From the NCBI RefSeq assembly GCF_026230105.1, contig NC_079474.1:2490187-2554186 (forward strand): DNA of 64,000 nt. Direction: 5' to 3'. Below are positions 36,641 through 47,880 of the stretch, one piece after another. The notes beneath the pieces are model-generated. The model did not search any database. It was not told the DNA's origin and saw nothing but the letters and a program-made list of their open reading frames with translations. The translations under genes and the position numbers were made by a program. This DNA comes from Diorhabda sublineata. Lineage: Eukaryota; Arthropoda; Insecta; Coleoptera; Chrysomelidae. Position 1 is the stretch's first letter, and each line of letters starts with the position of its first letter.

Positions 36641-36998
36641 AATTCGTATGACGTAATTTATGCAAGATAGATCCTAGAGATAGACTAGACCAAAGACAAT
36701 TTTCTGAAATTAACCTTCTAAATTAAACGTTATGATTTATACAATTCCAAATTTATGTTATTTTTTAATAATTTAGTAATTAACGTTATTTTTTAATAAA
36801 ATTTCGTATTCCTTAGTGCCCGTGTGTGTATGTAATATACATTCTCCATTGTGTTGGGTAGATACCAGATGATAAATGATTGTATATTTCTAATAGTTTT
36901 GCAAACTATTCAATATTCTTTAGCTGGAAAACTAAGTAGTTTATATTTTCATAACAGCCCCTATATATTATATTAATATTATGAGTTTTCTTTAATAG
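36641..36998. other. End of the large jing intron
   Basis: AT-rich intronic sequence leading to the TTTCTTTAATAG acceptor. No other feature seen. Confidence 0.6.
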
Positions 36999-37178
36999 GT
37001 AAAACATGTGATATCTCAAGCGACTCAAGAACACTACGTATGCTTATGGTTAGGCTGTAAAGTACACGGTAGGACTTCTTGCTCAAGATCCTGGTTGGAG
37101 CGGCACGTGTTGGCGCACGCGGGTACGAAACCGTTTAGGTGCATAGTCGATGGATGCGGTCAAAGATTTAACTCACAG
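36999..37178 (+). CDS. jing: Jing/AEBP2 exon carrying zinc fingers 1 (end), 2 and 3 (start)
   Basis: This 180-bp, 60-codon exon is bounded by TTTAATAG|GTA and CAG|GTTACG, phase 0 on both sides. Its first residues, VKH, supply the second histidine of finger 1 (C-x4-C-x12-H-x4-H across the intron). Finger 2 is complete: CLWLGC, then 15 residues, then HVLAH (C-x4-C-x15-H-x3-H), with the expanded spacing and GCKV...SRSWLERH wording typical of the AEBP2/Jing family. An HAGTKPFRC linker leads to finger 3, which starts CIVDGCGQRFNSQ and is finished by the next exon. These fingers are the DNA- and nucleosome-contacting part of the protein. The upstream intron is about 6.8 kb and contains a 104-bp satellite and transposon debris. 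Confidence 0.95.
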
Positions 37179-37237
37179 GTTACGTTTCCACTATAGTGAA
37201 AAATTTATTTTTATTAAACATTTATTTCGATTCACAG

Positions 37238-37379
37238 TTGATGTTGGAGAGACACGTGAATAGTCACTTTAATTCGGATGGTAGTCCAAATAATAGTGTT
37301 AAGAAATCGCCAGACAATTCCTGTAAGTTACTCAAACGGAACGGGAAACGGATCAGGTTTAGAAGACAACCATGGTCAG
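37238..37379 (+). CDS. jing: Jing/AEBP2 exon with end of zinc finger 3 and basic KR-like region
   Basis: This 142-bp exon follows a very short 59-bp intron (37179-37237; acceptor GATTCACAG|TTG). It completes finger 3 (LMLERHVNSH; overall C-x4-C-x12-H-x3-H). It then encodes a Ser/Asn linker and a strongly basic stretch, KLLKRNGKRIRFRRQPWS, matching in position the KR motif that follows the fingers in AEBP2, where it contacts RBBP4/nucleosomes. The exon ends in TCA G|GTATGT, phase 1, so the next exon must supply two bases. That is satisfied at 40448, giving Ala. Confidence 0.9.
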
Positions 37380-37499
37380 GTATGTCTGCTATTTATAACA
37401 ATCACATATATTCTTAAATTTGTTTCTTTTGACTTTTCTTCGTCCTCTCGTAATATGTACGTTATTGGATTTGTCGTACTATCTAGTTGCTTCTACCCA

Positions 37500-39250
37500 G
37501 GCAGGAAACCCCTAGAGCTTAGCCCAGATCCGGCCATGCCAATGATTTCAAGACAGGTTGAACCAGTCTTGGCGAAGCCCTTGATCGCCCAAATTTAGAT
37601 ATAGACCTTCTAACACAGTCTTAACCATTCATTGGACAATTAAGCTTAGGCCAAGTCTAGTTGAAGCAGCGCAGATCACCCTAGCTTGCATCGAGACTGT
37701 ATAACTCAATCTTGGGCGTTAAATAGGAACTCAAGCCTTTTTCTTTGTCCTCTTCGAGAAACCAAGCTTCGACGTATCTAAATCAGCTCATGTGTGGGCC
37801 AGAGTTCTCAACTCAGCTCCGGCCATGCCAATAAATATCCAAGCTCGAGCCACGGCAGTTTGAACCAGCTTTGTCGAAGTCAATGATCACCCGAGCTTGG
37901 GCAAAGACTGGCTAACCCAGCTTTGACAATTCATTGGAGAATTAAGCTTAGGCCAAGTCTAGTTGAAGCAGCGCAGATCACCCTAGCTTGCATCGAGACT
38001 GTATAACTCAATCTTGGGCGTTAAATAGGAACTCAAGCCTTTTTCTTTGTCCTCTTCGAGAAACCAAGCTTCGACGTATCTAAATCAGCTCATGTGTGGG
38101 CCAGAGTTCTCAACTCAGCTCCGGCCATGCCAATAAATATCCAAGCTCGAGCCACGGCAGTTTGAACCAGCTTTGTCGAAGTCAATGATCACCCGAGCTT
38201 GGGCAAAGACTGGCTAACCCAGCTTTGACAATTCATTGGAGAATTAAGCTTAGGCCAAGTCTAGTTGAAGCAGCGCAGATCACCCTAGCTTGCATCGAGA
38301 CTGTATAACTCAATCTTGGGCGTTAAATAGGAACTCAAGCCTTTTTCTTTGTCCTCTTCGAGAAACCAAGCTTCGACGTATCTAAATCAGCTCATGTGTG
38401 GGCCAGAGTTCTCAACTCAGCTCCGGCCATGCCAATAAATATCCAAGCTCGAGCCACGGCAGTTTGAACCAGCTTTGTCGAAGTCAATGATCACCCGAGC
38501 TTGGGCAAAGACTGGCTAACCCAGCTTTGACAATTCATTGGAGAATTAAGCTTAGGCCAAGTCTAGTTGAAGCAGCGCAGATCACCCTAGCTTGCATCGA
38601 GACTGTATAACTCAATCTTGGGCGTTAAATAGGAACTCAAGCCTTTTTCTTTGTCCTCTTCGAGAAACCAAGCTTCGACGTATCTAAATCAGCTCATGTG
38701 TGGGCCAGAGTTCTTAACTCAGCTCCGGCCATGCCAATAAATATCCAAGCTCGAGCCACGGCAGTTTGAACCAGCTTTGTCGAAGTCAATGATCACCCGA
38801 GCTTGGGCAAAGACTGGCTAACCCAGCTTTGACAATTCATTGGAGAATTAAGCTTAGGCCAAGTCTAGTTGAAGCAGCGCAGATCACCCTAGCTTGCATC
38901 GAGACTGTATAACTCAATCTTGGGCGTTAAATAGGAACTCAAGCCTTTTTCTTTGTCCTCTTCGAGAAACCAAGCTTCGACGTATCTAAATCAGCTCATG
39001 CGTTGGCCAAGCTGCTTAACCTAGCTCCGGTCGTGCTAATTAATACCCAAGCTCGAACCACGACAGTTTGAACCAGCTTTGTCGAAGTCAATGATCACCC
39101 GAGCTTGGGCAAAGACTGGCTAACCCAGCTTTGACAATTCATTGGAGAATTAAGCTCAGGCCAAGTCTAGTTGAAGCAGCGCAGATCATTCTAGCTTGCA
39201 TCGAGACTGTATAAGTTAGTCTTGGATGTTAAATGGGGACCCAAGTTTAG
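37500..39250. repeat. Tandem array in a jing intron, 302-bp unit, about 5.8 copies
   Basis: CCAAGTCTAGTTGAAGCAGC recurs at 37651, 37953, 38255, 38557, 38859 and 39161, exactly 302 apart. Inner copies are almost identical, while the first (37500-37650) and last units have drifted. Each unit contains two related halves: GATCACCCTAGCTTGCATCG.. and GATCACCCGAGCTTGGGCAA.., so an older internal duplication preceded the array. More degenerate AAGCTT/GGGCCAAG-type pieces extend to about 39570. It lies between jing exons ending at 37379 and starting at 40448. Confidence 0.97.
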
Positions 39251-40447
39251 ATGGTTCAATTACGTACGTGATTCTTGTTTTCATTTTGTGTCAGGTCAAA
39301 CCGAGTTTTAACACTGCTGGTTCTTGTGAGATGTATTTCATTCGACTCTCCTTAAACTGACGCAATTTTCTAAAGTTCGTGTTAACGGGATCATTTTTCG
39401 TTAATAAGATTGATACGTGGTCCAATATCTACAATCTAGCATTGCTGATTCCTGAGAACCAAGCATCGCCGAGTGCTGAGAATTAAGCATGGCCCAGTTC
39501 GAGCCTATCGTCGACACTTTAGACTTCTACTAAAACTGGGCCAAGCTTGAGTTACAAGGTTACTAGGTCCCGTGGTACTTTCTTCTGTAGGTAGTTTCAA
39601 AGTTGAAACTTTTCAATTTGATTATTGCCAAGGCTCGACCATGGAAACCAGACGATTACGTTTTTAGAGCATACAGTTACATGGAGTACTACTTTGACCG
39701 AAAAAGTGGTAAAATATCTAAAAGAATTAATCTCAAATGTATCTTCCACGATCCTATATTCCCTTGGCTGCTTGTAAGGAATCGAGATCGATTTTTTTCC
39801 CAAAAAAAAAATGGATGTTTCCGTTTTTTCCCTTTCGATAATTTTCCAGATACTCGAGTTCATTAGGACTCTAAAGCTACAGATGTTGAAAACGATACAA
39901 TAGACTTTACAATGCAGTGTATACCCTCTATATCGGCTTTATAACCCATGGTTGACTTTGACCTACTTTATCGCCTGATTCCTAACCTTGTTTTTCCAAT
40001 TTCAGCTTCCAATCTTCTACAGTATCATGAATCGTCTATTAGATCTTCTTATCTGCTCTATCTTCATTCATTCTCTTTAGTCTAAAATGTTAGATAAGTT
40101 GTGGTAGCTTCTGATCTTCTACAAGATCCTGATCCGTCTATCCTTGAAGTACTTCTCGTTCATTTGGATTGCACAATTCCCAAAAATACCCTTGGGACGC
40201 TCTGCTCAATATAGGAAAGAGCAATTCGACTTATAGGTGATCCGGACTTTACCAGAAACTTGGACAATTCGACAGGTAGATGTGGCTCATGAACACCGAG
40301 TACGTCTGCTTGCTTTTTACATAAATTCACTATAATATTCCAAATATCTCCATCCTTTTATGATGAATCCTTTTCAATTGTCAGGATCTAATAAATCTTT
40401 TGTCTCGTTATTAAAATTGAAATTATTTATTCGTGTTTTGGATTCAG
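39251..40447. other. Intronic DNA after the 302-bp array
   Basis: Contains degenerate relatives of the 302-bp unit to about 39570, then AT-rich intron. The overlapping 87-88-codon frames on both strands at 39597-39866 have no recognisable features. Confidence 0.4.
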
Positions 40448-40643
40448 CTCGGATGTTTGATTTTATCGACGCCGGTATCATGGAAGGCCTTCAATACAAA
40501 CTCCTACTCCTCACCCAGAAAAGGACGTTGGGAAAGATAAACGAACCAGGTGATACGGTTCATTTGCAGAGCCAGGTGCTAGCGAAACGGATAGAAACCG
40601 ACGGTAGCGTCAAGTTTCTTCTAAAATGGCATCCCGCCGATAT
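40448..40643 (+). CDS. jing: Jing/AEBP2 exon, first part of the C-terminal PRC2-binding domain
   Basis: The acceptor is TTTTGGATTCAG|CT. Joined to the preceding phase-1 exon it reads PWSARMFDFIDAGIMEGLQ, then an aliphatic segment and GDTVHLQSQVLAKRIETDGS, ending KFLLKWHPAD plus two bases of an Ile codon before a consensus GTGAGT donor. In vertebrate AEBP2 the corresponding C-terminal segment (FFDA..., VIAKRKEDSGKIKLLLHW) engages SUZ12. The conserved hydrophobic pattern is intact here. The intron before it (37380-40447) holds the 302-bp tandem array. If the following 111-bp intron were retained, an in-frame TGA at 40645-40647 would end translation at once. Confidence 0.93.
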
Positions 40644-40754
40644 GTGAGTATCATTTATAATGAAATAATTGTTTTTAGAATCCAACATAGGATAAATAAA
40701 TGATACGTAGTCTTTTTTTTTGTTATTATATTTTTAGTTTGGTTTTATTTTTAG

Positions 40755-40923
40755 TGTCGCCGATGAATGGGTGTCTGAAAAAGAGTACAAACCGACGAAA
40801 GTGGTATCGATACCCCATTTGAAACCGTCTTCGAAGAGCGCTTTAAGTCCTTCACTCTTTCCGGAAAACCAGACGCAACCTAGACAAAAGCATAGACGTA
40901 AACAGATTTCCAAGCGAACGTGA
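40755..40923 (+). CDS. jing: Jing/AEBP2 terminal exon and stop codon
   Basis: The acceptor is TTTATTTTTAG|T, which completes the split Ile codon. The exon encodes VADEWVSEKEYKPTKVV and IPHLKP, matching the DVWVNE...TKVVHLSKLP end of the AEBP2 C-terminal domain. A Ser/Pro-rich and basic tail (PRQKHRRKQISKRT) ends at a TGA stop at 40921-40923. An alternative AG at 40736-40737 would throw the frame off and was not used. An ATTAAA at 40948-40953 is a possible polyadenylation signal, weakly supported. With this exon the visible protein totals about 749 residues. Confidence 0.93.
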
Positions 40924-40947
40924 TATAATGTTGTTATTTAAAGTAAT

Positions 40948-40953
40948 ATTAAA
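40948..40953 (+). terminator. Possible poly(A) signal (ATTAAA) of jing
   Basis: ATTAAA lies 25 bases after the jing stop codon, followed within 30-40 bases by an A-rich run. The region is AT-rich, so chance occurrence is likely, and the true 3' end may be farther downstream. Confidence 0.25.
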
Positions 40954-41229
40954 ATATTTTTGAGCCTTTGTATTTAAGCAAAAAAAAAATAACAAAAAAT
41001 ACAACGTTAGTGTGATAATATTGAATTTCGTCATTATAGAACTGACTAAAAAAAAAAAAAAGTATTTTTGTAGAGCAAACATGTGATATGATGAATTTTT
41101 AAATGATTTTATGCCGTTTTCAAAATATCAAATGGAGAAAAACTCTATGGGATAATTATTTACCAAAGCAATTGAAAAAACTAACTCAATCCTAGATCAT
41201 TTAATTAAATTCATGGTACACCAACTATT

Positions 41230-43430
41230 CGATGTACCTAGTATCGGTTATTTTCTACCAGTCTTAGATCATCGTCCTACCAAAGTAATGCAAAAGAGAC
41301 ACAATTCAGGATATCATATACACTTCGAACTAAAGGATCTATTATGCCTCCTTTACTTTACAGAACTTAAAAGTTGTACTCCCCGCTAATTTTAATTGAG
41401 GTAGCAACACCCCAATAAAACCACTCTTAGTTTTCGTAGATTGATCTTCAACGGGTTACAGTTTCCCAGGAATATATTTGCTTGTTTACACCCCTATAGA
41501 TTGTTCCAGTAATTGTTTTTCCCTATATTCTTTTCTAGTATAATCAAATTCCATTAAATATCCTATGAAGGGTTTACTAACTTCTTCAGATGTCCATTGA
41601 GTCATCGATGCCCCAAACATAACTATTGTTAGAGTTGGGAGATGGTTCTTCAACAGGTTATAGTTTCCTAGGAGTATTGTTGCTAGTTTCATCCCCCGTA
41701 GATTGTTTTTTCCCTATTTTCCTTCTTTTATTCTTCCCCCTTCACGTTGCAGTCCCTACTGAATCTTACTTCTTCTGTTGTCCATTGAGTCAACAAGACT
41801 CTTGTTACTATCGGTAGATTTTGTTTATTTTCGTTCCAGTAACTGTTTCCCCCGATATATTGTCTTTTTTAATATTTTCTCAACTGTTCTATAGCTAACT
41901 CCACAAAAAGGTTCTATGAAGGGTTTATTCCTCCCTCATTGTCTCTCCTTTATATAACAAATTCTGCACGTTATACTCCTTGCTAAATGTAACTTCTTTG
42001 GCTGTCCATTGAGGTAGAAATGCCCCAATAAGACTCCTTTTATTATTGGTAGATTCTTCCTCCCTGGTCATAGTTTCTTTAGAGTAGCTTTTCTTGTCTC
42101 TACCCTTGCAGATCGTTTTTTCTCAATTTTTCCAGTATTTTCTCTATTGTTCAGATCCCATGTAATGTTTATTCATCCCTTATTGTATCCACAATGCCCC
42201 AACAAGACTCCTGTTACTTTTGGTAGTTTTGTTCCTCCTTGGTAATAGTTTCTCAAGAGCATATTTGCATGTCTTCACTCTTATAGATTGTTTTTCCCAA
42301 TTTCCTCCCTTTTTCGGTATTTTCTCCATTGTTCACACCTTATGTAATATTTATTCATCCCTTGTTGTGACTTCTTTATTTAACACGTTGTACTACCTTC
42401 GAAATCTAACTTCTTCAGGTGTCCAATAATTCACCAATACTCCAAAAAAACTTCTGTTGGTACTCACAGTTTGTTTTTCACTGGTAATAGTTTCTTTACT
42501 TGTCTTCACCCCTGTAGATCGTTCTAGTAACTATTTTTTCATTAAATATCTTCTTTTCTAGTATTTCCTTCATTGTTCTCTAGCTAATCCCACAAAAGGA
42601 TTCAGGTCCTTTGTCAGTATTACAGCTATTTCATCTCCCTTCACTTCAATGTGTTCCAAAACCCATTGGAGGTTAACTTCATTCTTGTTATCTAGCATTT
42701 AGTTGGTGTAAACATCCTTTTATTGCAAGAAATAGTTGCCGATAATGAATTCCAAGTTTTTGAAAAACTGCTACAACAATGCTACGAAAAGACTTTAATT
42801 AGTGTTCGTAGATTCCTGAAAATAATTTTTCCTAAATATCCTCTAGTATTTTCTCTATCATTCCATAGTTAATTCCACCAGAAAGGTTCAGTTCCTATAA
42901 ATAATTTATTCGTCCTTTATTGTTTCCTAAAACTTAATTTCTTCAGATGTCCAACAAGACTCCAAATTAGTATTCATAGATTGTTTTTCAACGGATAAGA
43001 GTTTCCAAAGAGGATATTTGTTTGTCTTCACTACTGTAGATACTTCTAGTAACTGTTTTTCTATTGTTCCTTAACTAATATCAAAAAGAATTAATTAAGG
43101 TCCTATAAAAGGTTTACTAGTCTCCCATTGTATCCCCTTTATGTAACAAAATCTGCTGATATTCCCCATAACTTTCATTTAGGCAGCTAAACCCCCAACA
43201 AACCTTCTTCATTATTCGTAGATTGTTCTTCAACAGGTTTTAGTGTTCCAGTGACTGTTTAACCTCCAATTTATCTTCTTTTTTAGTATTTCTTCTTTTA
43301 TTTTATAACTAATTCAACAAGAACGTTCGGTTCCTACAAAGGGTTTGTCTGCTTCTACTTTAGCAAGTATATTTAATTTTCCTTCACTCCAAAGTGTTTT
43401 GAAACCAATTGGAGGGCAACTTGATTCTTT
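41230..43430. repeat. Strongly degenerate tandem repeat field, unit roughly 175-350 bp
   Basis: Phrases such as GTAGATTGTTCTTCAACAGG, TAGTTTCC(T/C)AGGAGTAT, TTGTCTTCACCCCTGTAGAT, CCAGTAACTGTTTTTCCC, TCTAGTATTTTCTC and TCCATTGAG recur in the same order at least eight times downstream of jing. Spacing is irregular (about 175-350 bases) and identity is low. This looks like an old satellite that is decaying. No coding sequence recognised. Confidence 0.7.
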
Positions 43431-44090
43431 TTACCTAAGATTTAGTTCTACTGACATGTACAGGTATTTACGAAATAGAAAAAAATGGTGGAAACATCCT
43501 TTTATTGTTTTTAATCAATTATGAAAAATTTGAATTATTTAAATGTTTGAAAAAGTTAAATTTTTCGGAAAAATTGTGAATGGAGGCTTTAGTGGGACAA
43601 TGGAATTGGAATAATCAGATTATTTTAAGGAAAATATTTAGCTGATGGAAGCAAAACGGCATGAAAGTCATTTCGATTATTATTTTTGCCATAATGGTTC
43701 TATACCACCGCCCAATATTATTGCTCTAAAACAAAAAACGCGAGTCACCAACAAGCAAAATTACTTAGGTTTAAATGGTCAAAGATTGTACTGCCCCCCA
43801 TACCGTGTACAAACTGAACATTTTAAATGTGATATTTTTTTTTAATTAATTGTCTATTTACGGAATTTAGTAGTCAACGCACAAATATTAGCAATACGAC
43901 TAGTATTTAGAACGAAAATAATTTTTTTTAAATAGTTATTAATTTTTTAATTTTTTTTTTTTCGTTCGTGTTTGATGTAATTAATGTTATAGAAGCCCGC
44001 GTCGCGTCGGGCGCCAATGTGCGAGATAAAAGTACAAAATATTATGATAATGACTTCTTATTCCCGTGGGCATTACAAATGAAGAATATA
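43431..44090. other. No gene recognised
   Basis: AT-rich spacer with several A/T homopolymer runs. The 66-codon frame at 43645-43845 has no recognisable domain. Confidence 0.4.
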
Positions 44091-45251
44091 CCGGGTGAAT
44101 CAAGAGGAACTATACCTTAGAGGCTATTGAAAAGTGTCGCTTTTTTTTTATTAATTTACAGGGTGATTTGTGGATTTAATTTTTAAAATTAGTACACTAC
44201 TATCGAACATTCGACTGATATTAGCAAAACTTAGAAATTCCAGGACCGGTTTTGGAAAATCTATTTAAGAATTCTTATCGAATATTACACTCTGTATAAT
44301 TGTTAATGAACGATCAAATATTATCTTATTAACTTAGCACCCTTCCGCAACTATACATTTCCGTACGCCTCCAGGACCATAAAAATCCAAGTGAGGGCAG
44401 AGAAGATCCTGGAAGATCACTTTCCGGTTGACCTTTTGCTCTTCCGACAACACTGGCGGCAATAACTTTTCTCATGGTTAAGTTTTCTGTTACGATTTGA
44501 AAAACTTGAGTTTGAGGAATGCTCAAACTACAACTTAGTTTACGATCACTATTATAAATAAATTTTTTACTAGCGACACATTTGCGTTGTACTTGCTAAC
44601 CGAAGGGTGTCCAGAAGGGTCGTCCGTCTTCTACACTTTCCCTACTTTCTTGTGCCACTCAAAACACACGATCTATCGCTGTCATGAGACATTTTGTCCA
44701 TTTTACCAAGCTTGACACAGATTCCAAAAGTTTCTACTATTTTCATGAATAAATATTGAAAACAAAAATGTGTCTAACGACTATCAGAACCGATTCCAAC
44801 CCAGCTTACAACATTTGCGACACGTTCAGTAAAAGCACTGTTATGGGAGTAAACTTCATCATTTCAAAGTCACAGTTATGTGAGTAAACCTCACCATTTC
44901 AAAACCGCAGTAAAAGCACTATTAAAGGGGTTAAATTTCTCATTTAAAAACCACAATAGAAGCACTGTTATGTGGGTTAAATTCATGAATTTAAAACCGC
45001 ATTAGGTAGTAAAAACACTGCAAAACAATATTCATGAACAACACAAAACATGCTGTAAAATTGGGTTCATGGACGTATCAAATGTTATTCTTTTTGAGAT
45101 ATTTATCACAATTTTTCATAGTAGTGTACTGCTAAAAAAATTCTCACCCTAAAAATTAATGTAGCGAAGGAATTGACACTTTTTAGTAACCTCACGTTAT
45201 CCTCTACGGGGGACATATGGTAGAAATATGTGAAGTTTCTCGTTCACCCCG
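44091..45251 (-). mobile_element. Mariner-like element with long imperfect terminal inverted repeats and dead transposase
   Basis: The left end CCGGGTGAATCAAGAG... (44091) and the inverse of the right end CGGGGTGAACGAGAA... (45251) align over about 130 bases: both run through GAGGxTAxTxAAAAGTGTC, an ATTAATTT..AGGGTGA block and AGTACACTACTAT. On the minus strand 44330-44530 encodes SIPQTQVFQIVTENLTMRKV and, one frame over, EEQKVNRKVIFQDLL, matching the helix-turn-helix/linker part of mariner transposases (…LGMRKV…EEQK). The catalytic part is not recognisable. A small 57-62-bp degenerate tandem (AGTAAAAGCACTGTTATG type) lies at 44820-45020. Confidence 0.6.
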
Positions 45252-46279
45252 TGTCGGTGAACGTCGACGGGAATTTCTAGTATTAAGGCGTATATTTTTA
45301 GTTTTACCCCTAATTGTGTTCTAAAAAGAGGCTAATATTTTCAAAAAGCTACAACGGCTGCCATGTAATTAATTTTTGTCAATTTGTACACGGTACCAAA
45401 TTGTAATAATGTGTATAAAAAAAAAAAGGATCTCTGTATGCAAAGGTTCGATAGGATTTTCCTAAATCCTGAAATTTTTTTGTAAAATACGGTACATGGA
45501 TGTGTATATTTGTGAAAGTCTTTCACTATGTAAAGTTAGGTTATGTATATGTACAGTAGCGTAAGGAAAACTATTTGGGAGAGAAACTGTTTGTGGTTTT
45601 GACCATTTAACAACCAGCCTGATATCACTGCCATTATATATATATATATATAACAACCTGGTTGAATAGTTGGTAAAACCCTTTCTATCTAGATTAGATT
45701 AATTCGCGGACGTTTAAGATACTTTAAGTGCCCTACCACCTCCCCTAACAAAAAATAAAGACGTGCCATCTATCGACGTCAATTCTACTCAATTTTTAGC
45801 GTTATCTTTCGGGCGCTTAAAGAAACTTAAATTTAAATCCCCTTTTCCGCTGACACATGTATTTATAAAAAAAATTTTTTAGTTGTAATAATTATTTTGT
45901 GTGTTCACAATGTTTATACATAAATCGATAATTTTTTTTTTTAAATAATTATACATATATATATTATGCTTTTTTAAAACAATTTTTAATTAGTTAATTT
46001 TTTTTGTTACATTCCTATTTCATCCTTTCTTTATTTATTGCGACATTTACTCTTTCATTGTTAATAGAATTTACAAAAAAAATTAGTTAGGACTTGTGAT
46101 TTTTGTTTCGCGAAAAGCTCAAGACGAAACGGAGGGTCAAACAATTCAATTATCAAAATTAAAATTCGAATTTACACCAAAACAAAATACTCGAAACCCA
46201 CCAATAAAAAATATTGTCATAATTCGATTAATTTTAATAAAACATTTCGATTATTAGCCGCATTCGAAACCCCCACTGT
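45252..46279. other. No gene recognised
   Basis: AT-rich DNA with T/A homopolymers. Short minus-strand frames at 45341-45656 are spurious. Confidence 0.4.
45634..45652. repeat. (TA)n microsatellite
   Basis: Uninterrupted TATATA run of about 19 bases in intergenic DNA. Confidence 0.85.
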
Positions 46280-47880
46280 ATCAGAAACAATAAAATGAAG
46301 CCCTTAAATCAACTTGACTGTTTATATTTGAGTCAAGTGAAAAAAAACTTAAATTCACCATATTTTATAACCAAAAAATCAACTCGAATCATAAAATTTA
46401 CTTGAATCAATAAAAACCACTGAAATTAAGTTAACTTAAATCAGCTTGGATTAGTTGACCGTAGCTTATATCAAGTGAAAATGATTGAAATCGAATGAAT
46501 GACGAGTACAATTCACTTGAATCAATAAAACCCTTTGGAATTAAGTGAAGTGTATATCGGTTTCACTTGATTGAACTTAAATCAACTAGAATTAGTTTAC
46601 ATAACATCAAAATGAATTGAAAACAACTTAAATCAGTTTTGAATTCCAAAGGACTGCTTATATCAAGTGAAAATGATCGAAATAGAATGAATGGAAGTGG
46701 AATTCGCTTAAATCAATAGAAACAACTGTAAATAAGTGAGTGAGAAGAACTTGAATCAACTCAAAAGAACTTAAATCAACCAAAATCAGTATAAAATGAT
46801 ATTAAAGTGAAATAGCTTGGATCAAGTGAAGCTTCACTTGTATGTGAACTTAAATCAAACAGAATCAGATTGAAATGAAAGTAAAGTGGAATGAAAACAA
46901 CTTAAATCAGCTTGGATTATCAGAACATTGGTTAGATCAAGTGAAAATGATTGAAATCGAATGAATGACGAGTACAATTCACTTGAATCAATAAAACCTT
47001 TTGGAATTAAGTGAAATGTATATCGGTTTCACTTGATTGAACTTAAATCAACTAGAATTAGTTTACATAACATCAAAATGAATTGAAAACAACTTAAATC
47101 AGTTTTGAATTCTATGAAAGTTTCACTTTAAATAACTTAAATCAACTGTAATATGTTTGAAATAGTTTTAGAATGAATTGAAAATAACTTAAATCACTTT
47201 GGAACTCTAAAGGATTTCTCTTATTAAGTGAAAATATTTGGAATTAGGGAAATGAAAATGATATTCACTTAAATTCTTAAGATTAAGTGAAAACGAATCA
47301 AATTTTAAGTGCATTCATTGTTGATATAAAAGTAGAATCAACTAAAACCATTTTGAATTCACTTCACAATAAAAAAAAAACTTACATCGACTAAAAATTA
47401 CCGAGAACAACTGAAAACAAATGAAATTTATTTTAATACATAAAAACCAAGTAAAAAAGCAATTTATTCAATGAGTTTCTCTTGATTTTACTAATATTAT
47501 TTGAAAATTGCTTAAATCAATTTGAAATAACAGCGAAATCGAATGGAACTTTCTTGAATTTCAAATAAATTCTGATATTAAGTAAAATAGGAGTAAATTC
47601 AAAGCATTTCGCTTAAATCTTCAAATAAAACCATCTTGGAGTCGATTTGTTTTGTAGTAGAAGAAATTCAGCAGCTTAAATCAATTGGGATTAACTGAAA
47701 ACTACTTAAATCGATTCAAAATAATCACTGATACCTGAAAAACAACTTGGATTCATTTTATTTTAGATTTTGGAATAAAACAAACTCATATCAAATAAAA
47801 ACTATTGAGAAAAACTTAAATGAAGTGAAAATATACACAATTTAAGGTTTTCTATAATTGGAAATGTATTTTGAATTCAT
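46280..47880. repeat. Degenerate short-motif repeat field (CTTAAATCAA / AAGTGAAAAT type)
   Basis: For 1.6 kb the sequence is built from variants of (A)ACTTAAATCAACT, CACTTGAATCAATAAAA and AAGTGAAAATGATTGAAATC spaced at roughly 15-30 bases. A block of about 165 bases (from about 46475) recurs 466 bases later (from about 46941) with near identity, including GAATGAATGACGAGTACAAT. This is an ancient minisatellite with a later segmental duplication. No protein frame persists. Confidence 0.75.

Noticed and set aside
40738..40754. Alternative last-exon start after the AG at 40736-40737
   Set aside because: It would shift the reading frame and destroy the conserved VADEW..TKVV segment. The AG at 40753-40754 keeps it.
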